From an uncultured Veillonella sp. (GTDB lineage: Bacteria > Bacillota > Negativicutes > Veillonellales > Veillonellaceae): DNA of 58,543 bases. This document shows positions 17,782 to 27,047 of this stretch, one piece after another (the first letter of the stretch is position 1; each line of letters begins with the position of its first letter). The stretch spans positions 1 to 58,543 of the forward strand of contig CAKPXR010000004.1 of NCBI GenBank assembly GCA_934202215.1, written 5' to 3'. Both the position numbers and the translations under genes were made by a program. Under the pieces are notes generated by a model. The model was not told the origin of the DNA. It saw only the letters and a list, made by a program, of their open reading frames with translations, and did not search any database.

Positions 17782-18912
17782 ATGTCTAAAATACATGGGG
17801 GCAATATATTTCAGTTTGCCCATGAACAACGAATTGAACCATATGAGGTAATTGATTTTAGCGCTAATATTAATCCCCTTGGTCCTAGTCAACGTGGATT
17901 GGATGCATTAAATAATCAATTACGTTATATTTCTCATTATCCAGATGCTACAAATGATGATGTGTTAAATGCTATTGCTGATACATATGGGATGAATAAG
18001 AATCAAATTATAGTTGGCAATGGCGCAGCTGAATTATTGTATGCCATTTGTCGTTTACCTGGATATACTGGTGCTTTTGTACCAGCACCTGGTTTTTCTG
18101 AGTATAAAGAAGCTCTTGAAGCCAGTAACATTCCTGTACGCGATATTTTTTATCGCTCTCGTGAAGATGATAATGGAAAACCTTATTTTGAGGTACCATA
18201 TTTAGCACTAGAGACATTTGCTGCTGAGCTTAAAGGTCAAGATGGTCGCATTATTGTATTTTTAGGTAATCCTAACAACCCAGATGGAACATTACTTGAT
18301 AAAGCACATATTCGAACTGTAGCGACCATGTTAAAAGATGCCAATAGTTTACTTGTTATAGATGAGTCCTTTATTGATTTTGTAGGCAATGAACCATTAC
18401 GTGATAATGATCAGTCTATGCGTTATTTGATTAATGAATTCGATAATATCATCGTAGTTCATTCTTTCACGAAGTTTTACGCTGTACCAGGCCTCAGAAT
18501 TGGTGCTGCTTTTGGTAACGAAAAATTAATTAGTTATTTACATCAATATATTCCTAGTTGGTCTGTAAATACATTAGCCCAAGCTTATACAGAGGCTGCT
18601 TTGAATGATGTCGATTATATAAAAAGAACAAAGCAAGAATTAAATGAGGAAAGAGCATTTATGTATAATGCATTAGATGGGATAGAAGGGATTACCGTAT
18701 ATCCGCCGTCCGCCAATTTTATCTTGTTCAAAGTAAATCGTGAAGGTATTACAGCTAATACGATTAATGAAAGTCTAAAGAGAGATAACATGATTGTACG
18801 CAATTGTGACTCTTATGTTGGTCTCAATAATAAATGGGTGCGTATTGCTATTAAAGATCATGATACTAATATCAAATTAGTAGAGAAGCTAACAGATATT
18901 TTGAAAGTATAG
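17782..18912 (+). CDS. cobD: L-threonine-O-3-phosphate decarboxylase
   Basis: This fold-type I pyridoxal-phosphate enzyme decarboxylates phosphothreonine to aminopropanol phosphate for CbiB. The 376-residue protein starts with KIHGGNIFQFA and DFSANINPLG, typical of CobD. FLGNPNNPDG (about 153-162) and the cofactor lysine in VVHSFTKFYAVPGLRIG (about residues 225-241) are clear. It is homologous to histidinol-phosphate aminotransferase, but gene context and the N-terminal signature favour CobD. Confidence 0.92.
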   Translation: MSKIHGGNIFQFAHEQRIEPYEVIDFSANINPLGPSQRGLDALNNQLRYISHYPDATNDDVLNAIADTYGMNKNQIIVGNGAAELLYAICRLPGYTGAFVPAPGFSEYKEALEASNIPVRDIFYRSREDDNGKPYFEVPYLALETFAAELKGQDGRIIVFLGNPNNPDGTLLDKAHIRTVATMLKDANSLLVIDESFIDFVGNEPLRDNDQSMRYLINEFDNIIVVHSFTKFYAVPGLRIGAAFGNEKLISYLHQYIPSWSVNTLAQAYTEAALNDVDYIKRTKQELNEERAFMYNALDGIEGITVYPPSANFILFKVNREGITANTINESLKRDNMIVRNCDSYVGLNNKWVRIAIKDHDTNIKLVEKLTDILKV

Positions 18913-18919
18913 GAAGATT

Positions 18920-19558
18920 ATGAAGACATTATATATTGTGCGCCATGGCGAAACTGATTGGAATAAAATGGGGAAGTACCAAGGTATTACAGATGTTCCT
19001 CTAAATGAAAACGGTTTAAATCAAGCTAAAGCCTGTGGTGAAGCTCTTAAAGATATTACTTTTGACCGTATATTATCTAGTGATTTAAGTCGTGCTTTAG
19101 TTACAGCTGAAACAATTCGAGGTGATCGCACTACACCTATTACAATAGATAAACGATTACGAGAGCTTAATTTTGGCGATTGGGAAGCTATGCTATTCTC
19201 AGATATCGAAGCACGCTGGCCTGGACTAATTGATGAGATGTATTTGAGACCTCATCTTGTAAAAGTTCCAAACGGAGAAAGCTTTAAAGATTTACAAGAT
19301 CGAGCATGGGCAGGTCTTGAAGAATTTCTCAATAAAAATGATGAAGAGGAAACACTTTTAATTGCATGTCACGGCGGAACTATTCGAACATTATTATGTA
19401 AATTATTAGATATTTCAATTAGTCATTGTTGGAATTTTAGCCAAGGTAATACGGCTATTAACCGTATTTTCTATAATGGTATGGGCGAATATGATCATAA
19501 TATTTTAAATTTGCTCAATGATACGGCCCATGTTGAGTTACTGCAAGGACATGTATAA
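18920..19558 (+). CDS. cobC: Histidine phosphatase, probable alpha-ribazole phosphatase
   Basis: A 212-residue phosphoglycerate-mutase-like phosphatase with the catalytic RHGETDWN near the N terminus and ACHGGTIR near residue 149. CobC removes the 5'-phosphate of alpha-ribazole phosphate or of adenosylcobalamin phosphate. The family is broad, so this role rests on the position seven bases after cobD at the end of the cobalamin run. It overlaps the next gene by one base, which ties the cobalamin genes to a pseudouridine synthase in one transcript. Confidence 0.8.
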   Translation: MKTLYIVRHGETDWNKMGKYQGITDVPLNENGLNQAKACGEALKDITFDRILSSDLSRALVTAETIRGDRTTPITIDKRLRELNFGDWEAMLFSDIEARWPGLIDEMYLRPHLVKVPNGESFKDLQDRAWAGLEEFLNKNDEEETLLIACHGGTIRTLLCKLLDISISHCWNFSQGNTAINRIFYNGMGEYDHNILNLLNDTAHVELLQGHV

Positions 19559-20256
19559 TGCGACTCGATAAATTATTAGCTAATAAAGCCTACGGTAGTC
19601 GAAAAGAGGTCCATCAACTCATAAAGGATCAGAGAGTTACCATTAATGATGAAGTAGCCCAAAAAAAAGATATTCATGTAGATATTGAGTCTGATGTCAT
19701 TGCAGTTGATGGTCAAATTGTTAATACCAAACAACATTACTATGTTAAATTTCATAAGCCTAAAGGCTATGTTACTGCTGTAGAGGATGCAAGTCATCCT
19801 GTCGTAATGAATTTGTTGCCACCTGAATATATAAAAATGGGCGTGGTCCCTGTGGGAAGATTAGATAAAGATACAGAAGGCCTACTTTTACTTACAAATG
19901 ATGGTGTTTGGGGACATTCTATTATCAATGGCAATAAGCATGTAGAAAAGGTTTATTACGTAGAATTCGAAGGTGAGTTAACCGAAGAAGGCATTCAACG
20001 TATTAAAGAGGGTATCGTCCTAGGCGATGGAACCCATTGTAAGCCCGCTTTAATTGATATTTTATCTTCCAAATCTGTACATATCACAATTGAAGAAGGC
20101 AAATATCATCAAGTAAAACGTATGATTGGTGCTGCAGGTGGCATTGTTACCTATTTAAAGCGCCTAACCATAGGTCATATAGATTTAATCGGTATTGAAG
20201 AGGTTGGTTCTGTACAGGACTTATCCCCAGATGATATAGAGGCTTTCAAAAAATAG
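19558..20256 (+). CDS. RsuA/RluB-family rRNA pseudouridine synthase
   Basis: This 232-residue protein has an N-terminal S4 RNA-binding domain (residues 1-60, MRLDKLLANKAYGSRKEV) and a pseudouridine synthase domain whose catalytic aspartate lies in GRLDKDTEGLLLLTNDG (near residue 100). Members convert a specific uridine in 16S or 23S rRNA. Its short length and S4 domain fit RsuA-type enzymes. The exact site cannot be told from sequence. Confidence 0.9.
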   Translation: MRLDKLLANKAYGSRKEVHQLIKDQRVTINDEVAQKKDIHVDIESDVIAVDGQIVNTKQHYYVKFHKPKGYVTAVEDASHPVVMNLLPPEYIKMGVVPVGRLDKDTEGLLLLTNDGVWGHSIINGNKHVEKVYYVEFEGELTEEGIQRIKEGIVLGDGTHCKPALIDILSSKSVHITIEEGKYHQVKRMIGAAGGIVTYLKRLTIGHIDLIGIEEVGSVQDLSPDDIEAFKK

Positions 20257-20326
20257 CATAAAATTCTATTCAATATAGGTATTTTATGGTAAGATTAATT
20301 GTACTTTATAGACTAGGAGCACGATT

Positions 20327-21400
20327 ATGAATGGATTAAATCTGCTACAACAGTATATTAAAGAGCAAGAATTAACAGGCGTCATTTTGATGAGCCCTAT
20401 AAATTTACATTATTTTACTGGTTTTACTGGTACAACAGGCTTTGCTATCATTACTCAAGATAAGGCCTTTATGATTACCGACTTCAGATATACTGAACAA
20501 GCTACAAAACAATGTGAAGGGTATACAGTCATTCAATATGAATCCTCAGTTATGGATACTCTTGTAGACATATTCAATGAACATCATATTCACGAAGGTT
20601 TATTTGGTATTGAAGGTAAACAAATGCCTGTTGATACATATGAAACCTTATGTGATACATTAGATGAACGCTTTAATTTTACGTCTATCAACTTTGCTAA
20701 ACTAAGAGCAATTAAGCGTGAAGATGAATTGGAATTATTGCGTAAAGCAGCTAAAATAGGTGATGAAGCTTTCGCCGCATTGCTACCACAACTAAAGGTA
20801 GGGATGACTGAAAATGAAGCTCGCATCATATTAGAATCAGAAATGTTAAAACGTGGTTCTGAGGAACCTTCCTTTGCAACCATTGTAGCTTCTGGTAATC
20901 GGTCTAGTATGCCTCATGGTGTAGCTAGCGATAAGGTCATCGAAGCAGGTGATTTTGTTACCTTTGACTTTGGTGCCGTATACAAGGGTTATCATTCCGA
21001 TATGACTAGAACTATTGTAATGGGGCCTGCCTCTGAATTACAAAAGAAGTTATATAGTATAGTTTTAGAAGCACAAAAACGTGGCGTAGCTGCAGTTCGA
21101 GCTGGTATAACTGGCAAAGAACTTGATGCAGTATGTCGTGATTATATTAAAGAACATGGATATACCAAGGAATTTAATCATGGTACTGGTCATGGTGTAG
21201 GTCTTGAGATTCACGAAGAACCAGTAGCGAATACTAAATCCGATACGGTATTTACAGAAAATATGATCATTACGGTAGAGCCTGGCATTTATATTACCGG
21301 TACTATCGGATTGAGAATAGAGGATAGTGTCATCGTCAAATCTGACGGCTATGAGGTGTTGACACATAGTCCAAAAGAGTTAATTGAAATAGGTATTTAG
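20327..21400 (+). CDS. Xaa-Pro aminopeptidase (M24 family)
   Basis: A 357-residue metallopeptidase that releases N-terminal residues before proline or cleaves X-Pro dipeptides. The N-terminal creatinase-like domain ends near residue 125 and the pita-bread domain follows. Metal ligands are visible in FDFGAVYKGYHSDMTRT (two aspartates), HGTGHGVGLEIHEEP (histidine), VEPGIY and LRIEDSV (two glutamates). It is 15 bases upstream of efp, a common pairing in Firmicutes. EF-P assists synthesis of proline-rich proteins. Confidence 0.92.
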   Translation: MNGLNLLQQYIKEQELTGVILMSPINLHYFTGFTGTTGFAIITQDKAFMITDFRYTEQATKQCEGYTVIQYESSVMDTLVDIFNEHHIHEGLFGIEGKQMPVDTYETLCDTLDERFNFTSINFAKLRAIKREDELELLRKAAKIGDEAFAALLPQLKVGMTENEARIILESEMLKRGSEEPSFATIVASGNRSSMPHGVASDKVIEAGDFVTFDFGAVYKGYHSDMTRTIVMGPASELQKKLYSIVLEAQKRGVAAVRAGITGKELDAVCRDYIKEHGYTKEFNHGTGHGVGLEIHEEPVANTKSDTVFTENMIITVEPGIYITGTIGLRIEDSVIVKSDGYEVLTHSPKELIEIGI

Positions 21401-21415
21401 AAGGAGAAGAGTTAG

Positions 21416-21973
21416 ATGATTTCCAGTAATGATTTTCGTCCAGGTGTAACCGTTGAAATCGACGGTAATGTATGGCAAGTAGTTGATTTCCAACACGTTA
21501 AACCAGGTAAAGGTGCTGCATTCGTACGTACTAAAATGAAAAATTTGCAAACTGGTTCTGTAGTAGAGCGTACTTTCAATGCAGGTGAAAAAGTGCCTAA
21601 AGCACATGTTGATCGTCGTCGTATGCAATATTTGTATGAGTCTGATGGCTCCTACACATTCATGGATAACGAAACATATGATCAAGTTGAACTTAACCTT
21701 GAACAATTAGGTGATGCTAAAAACTTCCTTCTTGAAAATATGGAAGTATCCATCATGTTCTTCCAAGGTATCGTAATCGGTATCGATTTACCTGTAGCTG
21801 TTGAACTTCGCGTAGTTGAAACAGATCCTGGTATTCGTGGCGATACCGCTACTGGTGGTAATAAACCAGCTGTATTGGAAACAGGCTACACTGTAAAAGT
21901 ACCTCTCTTCATTGAAGTAGATGATGTACTTCGTATTGATACTCGTACAGGTCAATACATCGAACGTGCCTAA
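21416..21973 (+). CDS. efp: Elongation factor P
   Basis: It binds ribosomes stalled at polyproline and promotes peptide bond formation. This 185-residue protein has the three-domain length and the usual N terminus [18 protein letters not shown]. The tip residue of the domain I loop is lysine (K32 in KPGKGAAF), the position that other bacteria modify by lysylation or hydroxylation; no modifying enzyme gene is in the window. AAGGAGAAG precedes the ATG. A terminator follows. Confidence 0.97.
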   Translation: MISSNDFRPGVTVEIDGNVWQVVDFQHVKPGKGAAFVRTKMKNLQTGSVVERTFNAGEKVPKAHVDRRRMQYLYESDGSYTFMDNETYDQVELNLEQLGDAKNFLLENMEVSIMFFQGIVIGIDLPVAVELRVVETDPGIRGDTATGGNKPAVLETGYTVKVPLFIEVDDVLRIDTRTGQYIERA

Positions 21974-22047
21974 TACGTATTGATATGTATTGGGGCAAGA
22001 TCTTTTCATGGAATCTTATTCCCCATATATCCTAACATTTGCACTGT

Positions 22048-22095
22048 AAGCACTTGTCGTCTATGTAATTATATATAGGGACAAGTGCTTTTTTT
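22048..22095 (+). terminator. Intrinsic terminator of efp
   Basis: AAGCACTTGTC (22048-22058) pairs with GACAAGTGCTT (22080-22090), followed by TTTTT. It ends only 13 bases before the next start codon, so the promoter of the next operon must lie within or before this hairpin unless there is readthrough. Confidence 0.8.
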
Positions 22096-22108
22096 GAAAG
22101 AGGCCAGT

Positions 22109-22489
22109 ATGACCAAGAAAAATACTGAACTAGAGTCGGGTAAAATTAAGATTAGTGAAGATGTATATGCTACGATTGTTACTATGGCAGCACTTGAAAC
22201 AAAGGGTATACATCATATGAGCTCCACCTTTAATGATGGTGTGAATACCTTCTTTAGACGTAAATCTGATCATGAAGGTGTAAAGATATCATTCAATGAT
22301 GAAGGTGCTATTTCTGTTACATTATATGTGTGTATTCAATATGGATACCGAATTCCTGATGTGGCATTACGTTTACAAGAACGTATAAAAACAGCTTTAG
22401 TTTCTTATACAGAAATTGAGGTACAAGCCATTGATGTAGTGGTACAAGACATTATTTTTGATGATTTAGTAACACCATCACAGCCTTAG
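22109..22489 (+). CDS. Asp23/Gls24-family envelope stress response protein
   Basis: A 126-residue member of the Asp23 (DUF322) family with the typical order: GKIKISEDVYATIVTMAALETKGI, a central loop, and a VTLYVCIQYGYRIPDVALRLQERIKTAL helix. Staphylococcal Asp23 is a membrane-associated envelope stress protein, and most relatives are uncharacterised. The ATG at 22109 follows AGAGG; a GTG at 22085 lies inside the terminator and is rejected. A second family member follows after 12 bases and nusB after that. Confidence 0.85.
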   Translation: MTKKNTELESGKIKISEDVYATIVTMAALETKGIHHMSSTFNDGVNTFFRRKSDHEGVKISFNDEGAISVTLYVCIQYGYRIPDVALRLQERIKTALVSYTEIEVQAIDVVVQDIIFDDLVTPSQP

Positions 22490-22501
22490 GAGGGTATCTA
22501 T

Positions 22502-22897
22502 ATGAGTTCAGACAATCGATTAAACTACGGATTAGATATGGATACCATTGATATTGCAGACTCTGTTATCATCGATGTAGCCACAAAAACATTGGCTACT
22601 ATTCCAGGTATTCATTCCTTAAGCCCCCGCTTTTATGATGAATTAGTAGAAGGGATTACACATGCTTTTGGTCAACGCAGTTTACCAGGTATCAATGTTA
22701 AACATCGTAAAGATTTTATTGAAATAAATATTTATATCAAAGCACTCTATGGATACAATTTAATTGAATTATCCAAACAGTTGCAATTAGAAATCAAACA
22801 AACCTTAAAAAATATGCTTGATCTTGATCATGTTAAGGTTGATGTACATATTGAAGGTGTTGTAAAAGAAAAGGAGCCAACTCTACATGGTAATTAA
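22502..22897 (+). CDS. Second Asp23/Gls24-family protein
   Basis: A 131-residue protein similar in plan to its upstream neighbour: an N-terminal IADSVIIDVATKTLATIPGI segment, an INIYIKALYGYNLIELSKQLQ helix region and a C-terminal DHVKVDVHIEGV strand. It is more divergent than the first copy, so they may form a heteromer rather than be redundant; that is inference. It overlaps nusB by 11 bases. Confidence 0.78.
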   Translation: MSSDNRLNYGLDMDTIDIADSVIIDVATKTLATIPGIHSLSPRFYDELVEGITHAFGQRSLPGINVKHRKDFIEINIYIKALYGYNLIELSKQLQLEIKQTLKNMLDLDHVKVDVHIEGVVKEKEPTLHGN

Positions 22898-23291
22898 GCG
22901 AAATCGTCGTGAAGCACGTCAATACGCATTTCAAATGTTATATGCTAATGAATTCCATACTGATCAAAATGATGTCCAATTTCCTGAAGGGCATATGCAT
23001 AAATCTATGGATAAGGCTTATGCAAATAATATTATAAATGGTGTATTATCTACTGCTGAAACTATAGATGCAGCATTACAACCATTCTGTAAATCACGTA
23101 AAGTTGAAAACTTAGACAAGGTTGATCGCGCTATTTTACGTATTGCTCTATGGGAAATGTCAAATGATGATGAGCCTTTAGAACCATCTATAGCTATTAA
23201 CGAAGCTATCCAATTAGCTAAGGATTTTGCTTCTGATTCATCCTATAAATTAATTAACGCAATTCTAGATGCGTATAACAAGAGTAAATAA
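22887..23291 (+). CDS. nusB: Transcription antitermination factor NusB
   Basis: It binds boxA RNA together with S10 (NusE) in rRNA antitermination. In this 134-residue all-helical protein the N-terminal RREARQYAFQMLYANEF, KVENLDKVDRAILRIALWEM and INEAIQLAKDFASDSSYKLINAILD blocks are standard. The stop codon overlaps the start of the TsaD-like gene by one base. Confidence 0.95.
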   Translation: MVIKRNRREARQYAFQMLYANEFHTDQNDVQFPEGHMHKSMDKAYANNIINGVLSTAETIDAALQPFCKSRKVENLDKVDRAILRIALWEMSNDDEPLEPSIAINEAIQLAKDFASDSSYKLINAILDAYNKSK

Positions 23292-24244
23292 TGAAACGAT
23301 ATTACTTAGGCATTGATACGAGCTGCTACACTACAAGTTGTGCCATTATAGATAGCGACTTTCACATAGTTGGTGAAGCCCGCAAAATATTAGAGGTAAA
23401 ACAAGGTGAGCGCGGACTACAACAATCAAATATGGTCTTTCAACATACAAAGGCTTTGCCTAAGTTGATATCTGAATTGCCACAACTCCAAATTACTGGT
23501 ATTGGTGTTAGTGGTTTTCCTAGACGTGAAGAAAATTCTTATATGCCAGCTTTTATGGTGGGTCTAGGACAAGGCAAAATATTAAGCCATTTAATGAATG
23601 TACCTTTACAGGTCTTCGCTCATCAAGAAAATCATATTTTATCAGCACTACGAGAATTAAAAACTATTCCTAGTGAACCATTTTTAGCGCTTCATCTATC
23701 TGGTGGCACTACAGAACTTGTTTATTGTCATTATAAAGGTAAAGGTATATTTGATTCTCATATCATTGGCGGATCTAAAGATTTACAAGGCGGTCAATAT
23801 GTAGATCGTATTGGCGTAGCTATGGGCTTACCATTTCCTGCTGGTAAGCACCTGGAAACATTAGCATTACAAACTGATGAATATGATTCATTACCATCGT
23901 CGGTAAAGGACGGTTGGATCAGCTTTGCCGGTCCATGTAGTGCTGCTACGAGACGTATTACAAATTCTATGAATGATATAGACAAGTCTAATTTGGCGAG
24001 AGCTGTATTCACCTCTATAGGAAATGCGCTAGAAAAAATGATCACCTATCATTTACAAAATAAACCTGTACGAACATTAATTGCCGTAGGTGGTGTAATG
24101 AGCAATAGTTTACTTCGTCAACGTATGGAGCATTATTGTAGACGTAATCATCTTACATTACATGTAGCACAGCCACAATTTTCTGTTGATAATGCCACTG
24201 GCAATGCTTTTGGCGCTGCTTTTTTACAAGAAACTAGAGGATAA
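23291..24244 (+). CDS. TsaD/Kae1-like protein (second-type M22 family member)
   Basis: A 317-residue ASKHA-fold protein of the Kae1/TsaD superfamily, which makes threonylcarbamoyladenosine in tRNA. It has YLGIDTSCYTTSCAI at the N terminus and GGTTELVY near residue 139, but the metal-binding motif is HQENH (residues 112-116), not the HxEGH usual in true TsaD. The C-terminal VGGVMSNSLLRQRM and DNATGNAFGAAF blocks are kept. Such paralogues sit next to nusB or xseA in many Firmicutes, in addition to a genuine tsaD elsewhere, and their role is not established. Confidence 0.75.
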   Translation: MKRYYLGIDTSCYTTSCAIIDSDFHIVGEARKILEVKQGERGLQQSNMVFQHTKALPKLISELPQLQITGIGVSGFPRREENSYMPAFMVGLGQGKILSHLMNVPLQVFAHQENHILSALRELKTIPSEPFLALHLSGGTTELVYCHYKGKGIFDSHIIGGSKDLQGGQYVDRIGVAMGLPFPAGKHLETLALQTDEYDSLPSSVKDGWISFAGPCSAATRRITNSMNDIDKSNLARAVFTSIGNALEKMITYHLQNKPVRTLIAVGGVMSNSLLRQRMEHYCRRNHLTLHVAQPQFSVDNATGNAFGAAFLQETRG

Positions 24245-24246
24245 TC

Positions 24247-25470
24247 GTGAATGTATTAACCATTACACAATTAAATAATCTTATAAAGCGCACCTTAGAC
24301 CGTGAATATCTCCTTAAGAATGTCTATGTAAGCGGTACCATTATTAACGCAAAGCGCCACAGTAGTGGCCATATGTATTTCTCGTTAAAAGACGAAGAAT
24401 CTGCTATTGATGTTACTATGTGGTCTAGCACCGTTATGCAAAAGGGCCTATCTAATGCCATTCAAAATGGATTATTAGTCACTGTAAAAGCATCTGTTAA
24501 TTTTTACAATAAAATGGGACGTTTAAATCTTATTGCATCGGATATGCAAATAGGCTCTAAAAGTCCATTACAACTTGAATTTGACGCCTTAAAACGAGAG
24601 TTAACGGCGCTAGGATACTTTGATGACAGCCACAAACAAAGTCTTCCATACATGGCAAGTTGCATAGGTATTGTTACATCTCAATCTGGTGCTGTATTGC
24701 ATGATATTTTACATGTCAGCGAACGACGTAACCCATTAGTGCAATTTAAATTATTCTCCGTTCCTGTCCAAGGCAATACTGCAGGACCTGTTATTGCAAG
24801 AGGTATTGCTGTTGCCGATGCTGATCCGGATGTAGATGTCATCATCGTTGGTCGTGGTGGTGGATCTATGGAAGACTTATGGTGTTTCAATGATAGATTT
24901 GTTGTAGAGGCGATTTATAATGCTAATACGCCAATTATTTCAGCAGTAGGTCATGAAACAGATTATACATTATGTGATTATGTAGCAGATGCTCGTGGAG
25001 CAACACCAAGTCATGCTGCAGAAATGGCAGTACTTCCTATAACGACATTACAGGATCAGTTGACAGAAAAAGAAGAGTTTCTACATGAGTTTATACGGTA
25101 TACATTACAACAGAAACGTACCGATTTAACTTTGCTTTTTAATCGTAGATTAGGCATTCCTGCTCTACAATTTTTGCATAAACAGAAAACACATTTACAA
25201 GAGCTTTCACAGTTATTGACTAATGCCACAAAAGAACGATGCAATACAGAGAAGCATAATTTAGCATTATTAGCTCAACAATTAGAATCTCTTAATCCAT
25301 TGCAAATTATGGTAAAAGGATTTGCAAAGGTTGAACATAAGGATAAACCTATAACGTCTGTTACGCAATTACATCCAAATGATGATATACGAGTTACACT
25401 TGCTGATGGCTATGTTACTGCTACGGTAAAGGAGGCGCACAAAGATGGCCGCATCACTAAAAAATTATGA
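24247..25470 (+). CDS. xseA: Exodeoxyribonuclease VII large subunit
   Basis: A processive single-strand DNA exonuclease subunit. In this 407-residue protein the N-terminal OB-fold (about 1-100) has YVSGTIINAKRHSSGHMYFSLKD. The catalytic domain has GIVTSQSGAVLHDIL, VIIVGRGGGSMEDLWCFND and ISAVGHETDYTLCDYVADARGATPSHAAE, followed by a coiled-coil region. The start is GTG. It overlaps xseB by 26 bases in another frame, so the two are translationally coupled. Confidence 0.95.
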   Translation: MNVLTITQLNNLIKRTLDREYLLKNVYVSGTIINAKRHSSGHMYFSLKDEESAIDVTMWSSTVMQKGLSNAIQNGLLVTVKASVNFYNKMGRLNLIASDMQIGSKSPLQLEFDALKRELTALGYFDDSHKQSLPYMASCIGIVTSQSGAVLHDILHVSERRNPLVQFKLFSVPVQGNTAGPVIARGIAVADADPDVDVIIVGRGGGSMEDLWCFNDRFVVEAIYNANTPIISAVGHETDYTLCDYVADARGATPSHAAEMAVLPITTLQDQLTEKEEFLHEFIRYTLQQKRTDLTLLFNRRLGIPALQFLHKQKTHLQELSQLLTNATKERCNTEKHNLALLAQQLESLNPLQIMVKGFAKVEHKDKPITSVTQLHPNDDIRVTLADGYVTATVKEAHKDGRITKKL

Positions 25471-25651
25471 AAAAAAATATAAAGCCTTAGAGGATATTGT
25501 TAAACAGTTAGACGATGGTGATATGACCATCTCTGAACTCTTAACTCAATATAAGAAGGGCTTAACGTTAGTAAAAGAATGTGCTGAAATGCTTGATTCT
25601 GTAGAAGACGAAGTACAACAAATTATTGAAGAAGTCCGCATCAGCGAATAA
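25445..25651 (+). CDS. xseB: Exodeoxyribonuclease VII small subunit
   Basis: A 68-residue helical subunit with the family pattern NYEKKYKALEDIVKQLDDGDMTISELLTQYKKGLTLVKEC. It coats the coiled coil of XseA. It starts inside the xseA reading frame, where GGAGG lies just before the start, and ends nine bases before ispA. Confidence 0.93.
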   Translation: MAASLKNYEKKYKALEDIVKQLDDGDMTISELLTQYKKGLTLVKECAEMLDSVEDEVQQIIEEVRISE

Positions 25652-25660
25652 GGAGATTCT

Positions 25661-26539
25661 ATGTTCAAAGACTATTTAGCGTCAAGCAAACAACATATTG
25701 AACAATGGTTAGGTGAAGTTTTAACTAGCCCAAATCAAGAATTTAAACCCCTTTATGAATCTATGAATTACAGTTTAATACAAGGTGGCAAACGAATCCG
25801 ACCAATCTTATCTAAAGCTGTATTAGAAATACTTCATAAGGATCCAGCTGATTATAAGGAATTTCTATGTGCTATGGAGTGCATCCATACATATTCCTTG
25901 GTACATGATGATTTACCAGCTATGGATAATGATGATTATCGTAGAGGTAATTTAACAAATCATAAAGTTTATGGTGAAGGTATGGCTATTCTAGCAGGTG
26001 ATGGATTATTGACATATGCTTTTCAGCTAATGACTACTAATACAACTGCTACACCTCAACAAAAAATTGAGGCCATTCAATGCGTAGCTACGGCTGCAGG
26101 CCCTGAAGGTATGGTCGGAGGTCAAGCCTTCGATATGCTTAGTGAAGATAAACATATACCACTTAAGGAGTTAAAGGTTTTACACCGAGGAAAAACTGGG
26201 GCTTTATTTAATGCATCTGTAGAGTTAGGGCTCATCTTAGGCAATGCAGATACTGCTACGAGAACAGCACTTATGGAATATGCGAATTGTTTAGGATTGT
26301 TATTCCAAATTACTGATGATATTCTAGATGTAACTGGTACTATTGAAGAATTAGGAAAAACACCTGGTAGTGATATTCGCCAACATAAATCTACCTATGT
26401 ATCTTTACTAGGTTTAGATGAAGCTAAGAATCAAGCTTCTTTAGTTGGTAAACAAGCTCATGATGCACTAAATTCCGTTTCCTATGATACATCTATTCTG
26501 GCTGCTCTAATTGATTATCTTTTAGAACGCACTAATTAA
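25661..26539 (+). CDS. ispA: Polyprenyl (farnesyl) diphosphate synthase
   Basis: It condenses isopentenyl diphosphate with allylic diphosphates, giving the C15 precursor of undecaprenyl and quinone side chains. In this 292-residue protein both aspartate-rich motifs are present: DDLPAMDND (near residue 85) and DDILD (near 225), plus GGKRIRP near the N terminus. The xseA-xseB-ispA order is common in bacteria. Product length cannot be read with certainty. Confidence 0.93.
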   Translation: MFKDYLASSKQHIEQWLGEVLTSPNQEFKPLYESMNYSLIQGGKRIRPILSKAVLEILHKDPADYKEFLCAMECIHTYSLVHDDLPAMDNDDYRRGNLTNHKVYGEGMAILAGDGLLTYAFQLMTTNTTATPQQKIEAIQCVATAAGPEGMVGGQAFDMLSEDKHIPLKELKVLHRGKTGALFNASVELGLILGNADTATRTALMEYANCLGLLFQITDDILDVTGTIEELGKTPGSDIRQHKSTYVSLLGLDEAKNQASLVGKQAHDALNSVSYDTSILAALIDYLLERTN

Positions 26540-26567
26540 TTGGTACGACCTGTAGAAGGTATAAATA

Positions 26568-27047
26568 ATGATTGATATATTACCACAAATAGCACACAAC
26601 TACATAGCGCAAGCCGCATTTTGGGGTTGGTTTACTGCTCAGGCTATCAAATTCGTATGGCAACTAGTTCGGCATGGCAAATTTCGTCCAGAACGATTAG
26701 TTGGATCTGGTGGTTTTCCAAGTTCGCATACATCCTTTGTAATCGCTACAACTACAGCCATATACCTGAAAAATGGAGCTTCTGATCTCTTTATTCTATC
26801 CTTAGTATTCTCTATTGTAGTCATGTATGATGCATCAGGCGTACGACTAGAGGCTGGGCGACAAGCTCAAATTCTAAACCAAATTGTAGACTATTTCACA
26901 AAGAAAAACATACCTGTTGTCATTACTCGTAAAGAAGCCTTAAAAGAGTTATTAGGACATACACCAATAGAGGTATTTGGAGGATTAATCCTCGGTATTT
27001 TGGTAGCCTGTATTCAATTTTATTATATTTATAATGGTGTGATATGA
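26568..27047 (+). CDS. YuiD-type divergent PAP2-family membrane protein
   Basis: A 159-residue protein with about four helices and the family signature GGFPSSHTSFVIA (near residue 49), MYDASGVRLEAGRQAQILN (near 87) and a GHTPIEVFGG block near residue 132. These match the DUF212 family, distant relatives of PAP2 phosphatases. Activity on a prenyl or lipid phosphate is plausible given ispA just upstream but unproven. It overlaps tlyA by four bases (ATGA). Confidence 0.82.
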   Translation: MIDILPQIAHNYIAQAAFWGWFTAQAIKFVWQLVRHGKFRPERLVGSGGFPSSHTSFVIATTTAIYLKNGASDLFILSLVFSIVVMYDASGVRLEAGRQAQILNQIVDYFTKKNIPVVITRKEALKELLGHTPIEVFGGLILGILVACIQFYYIYNGVI

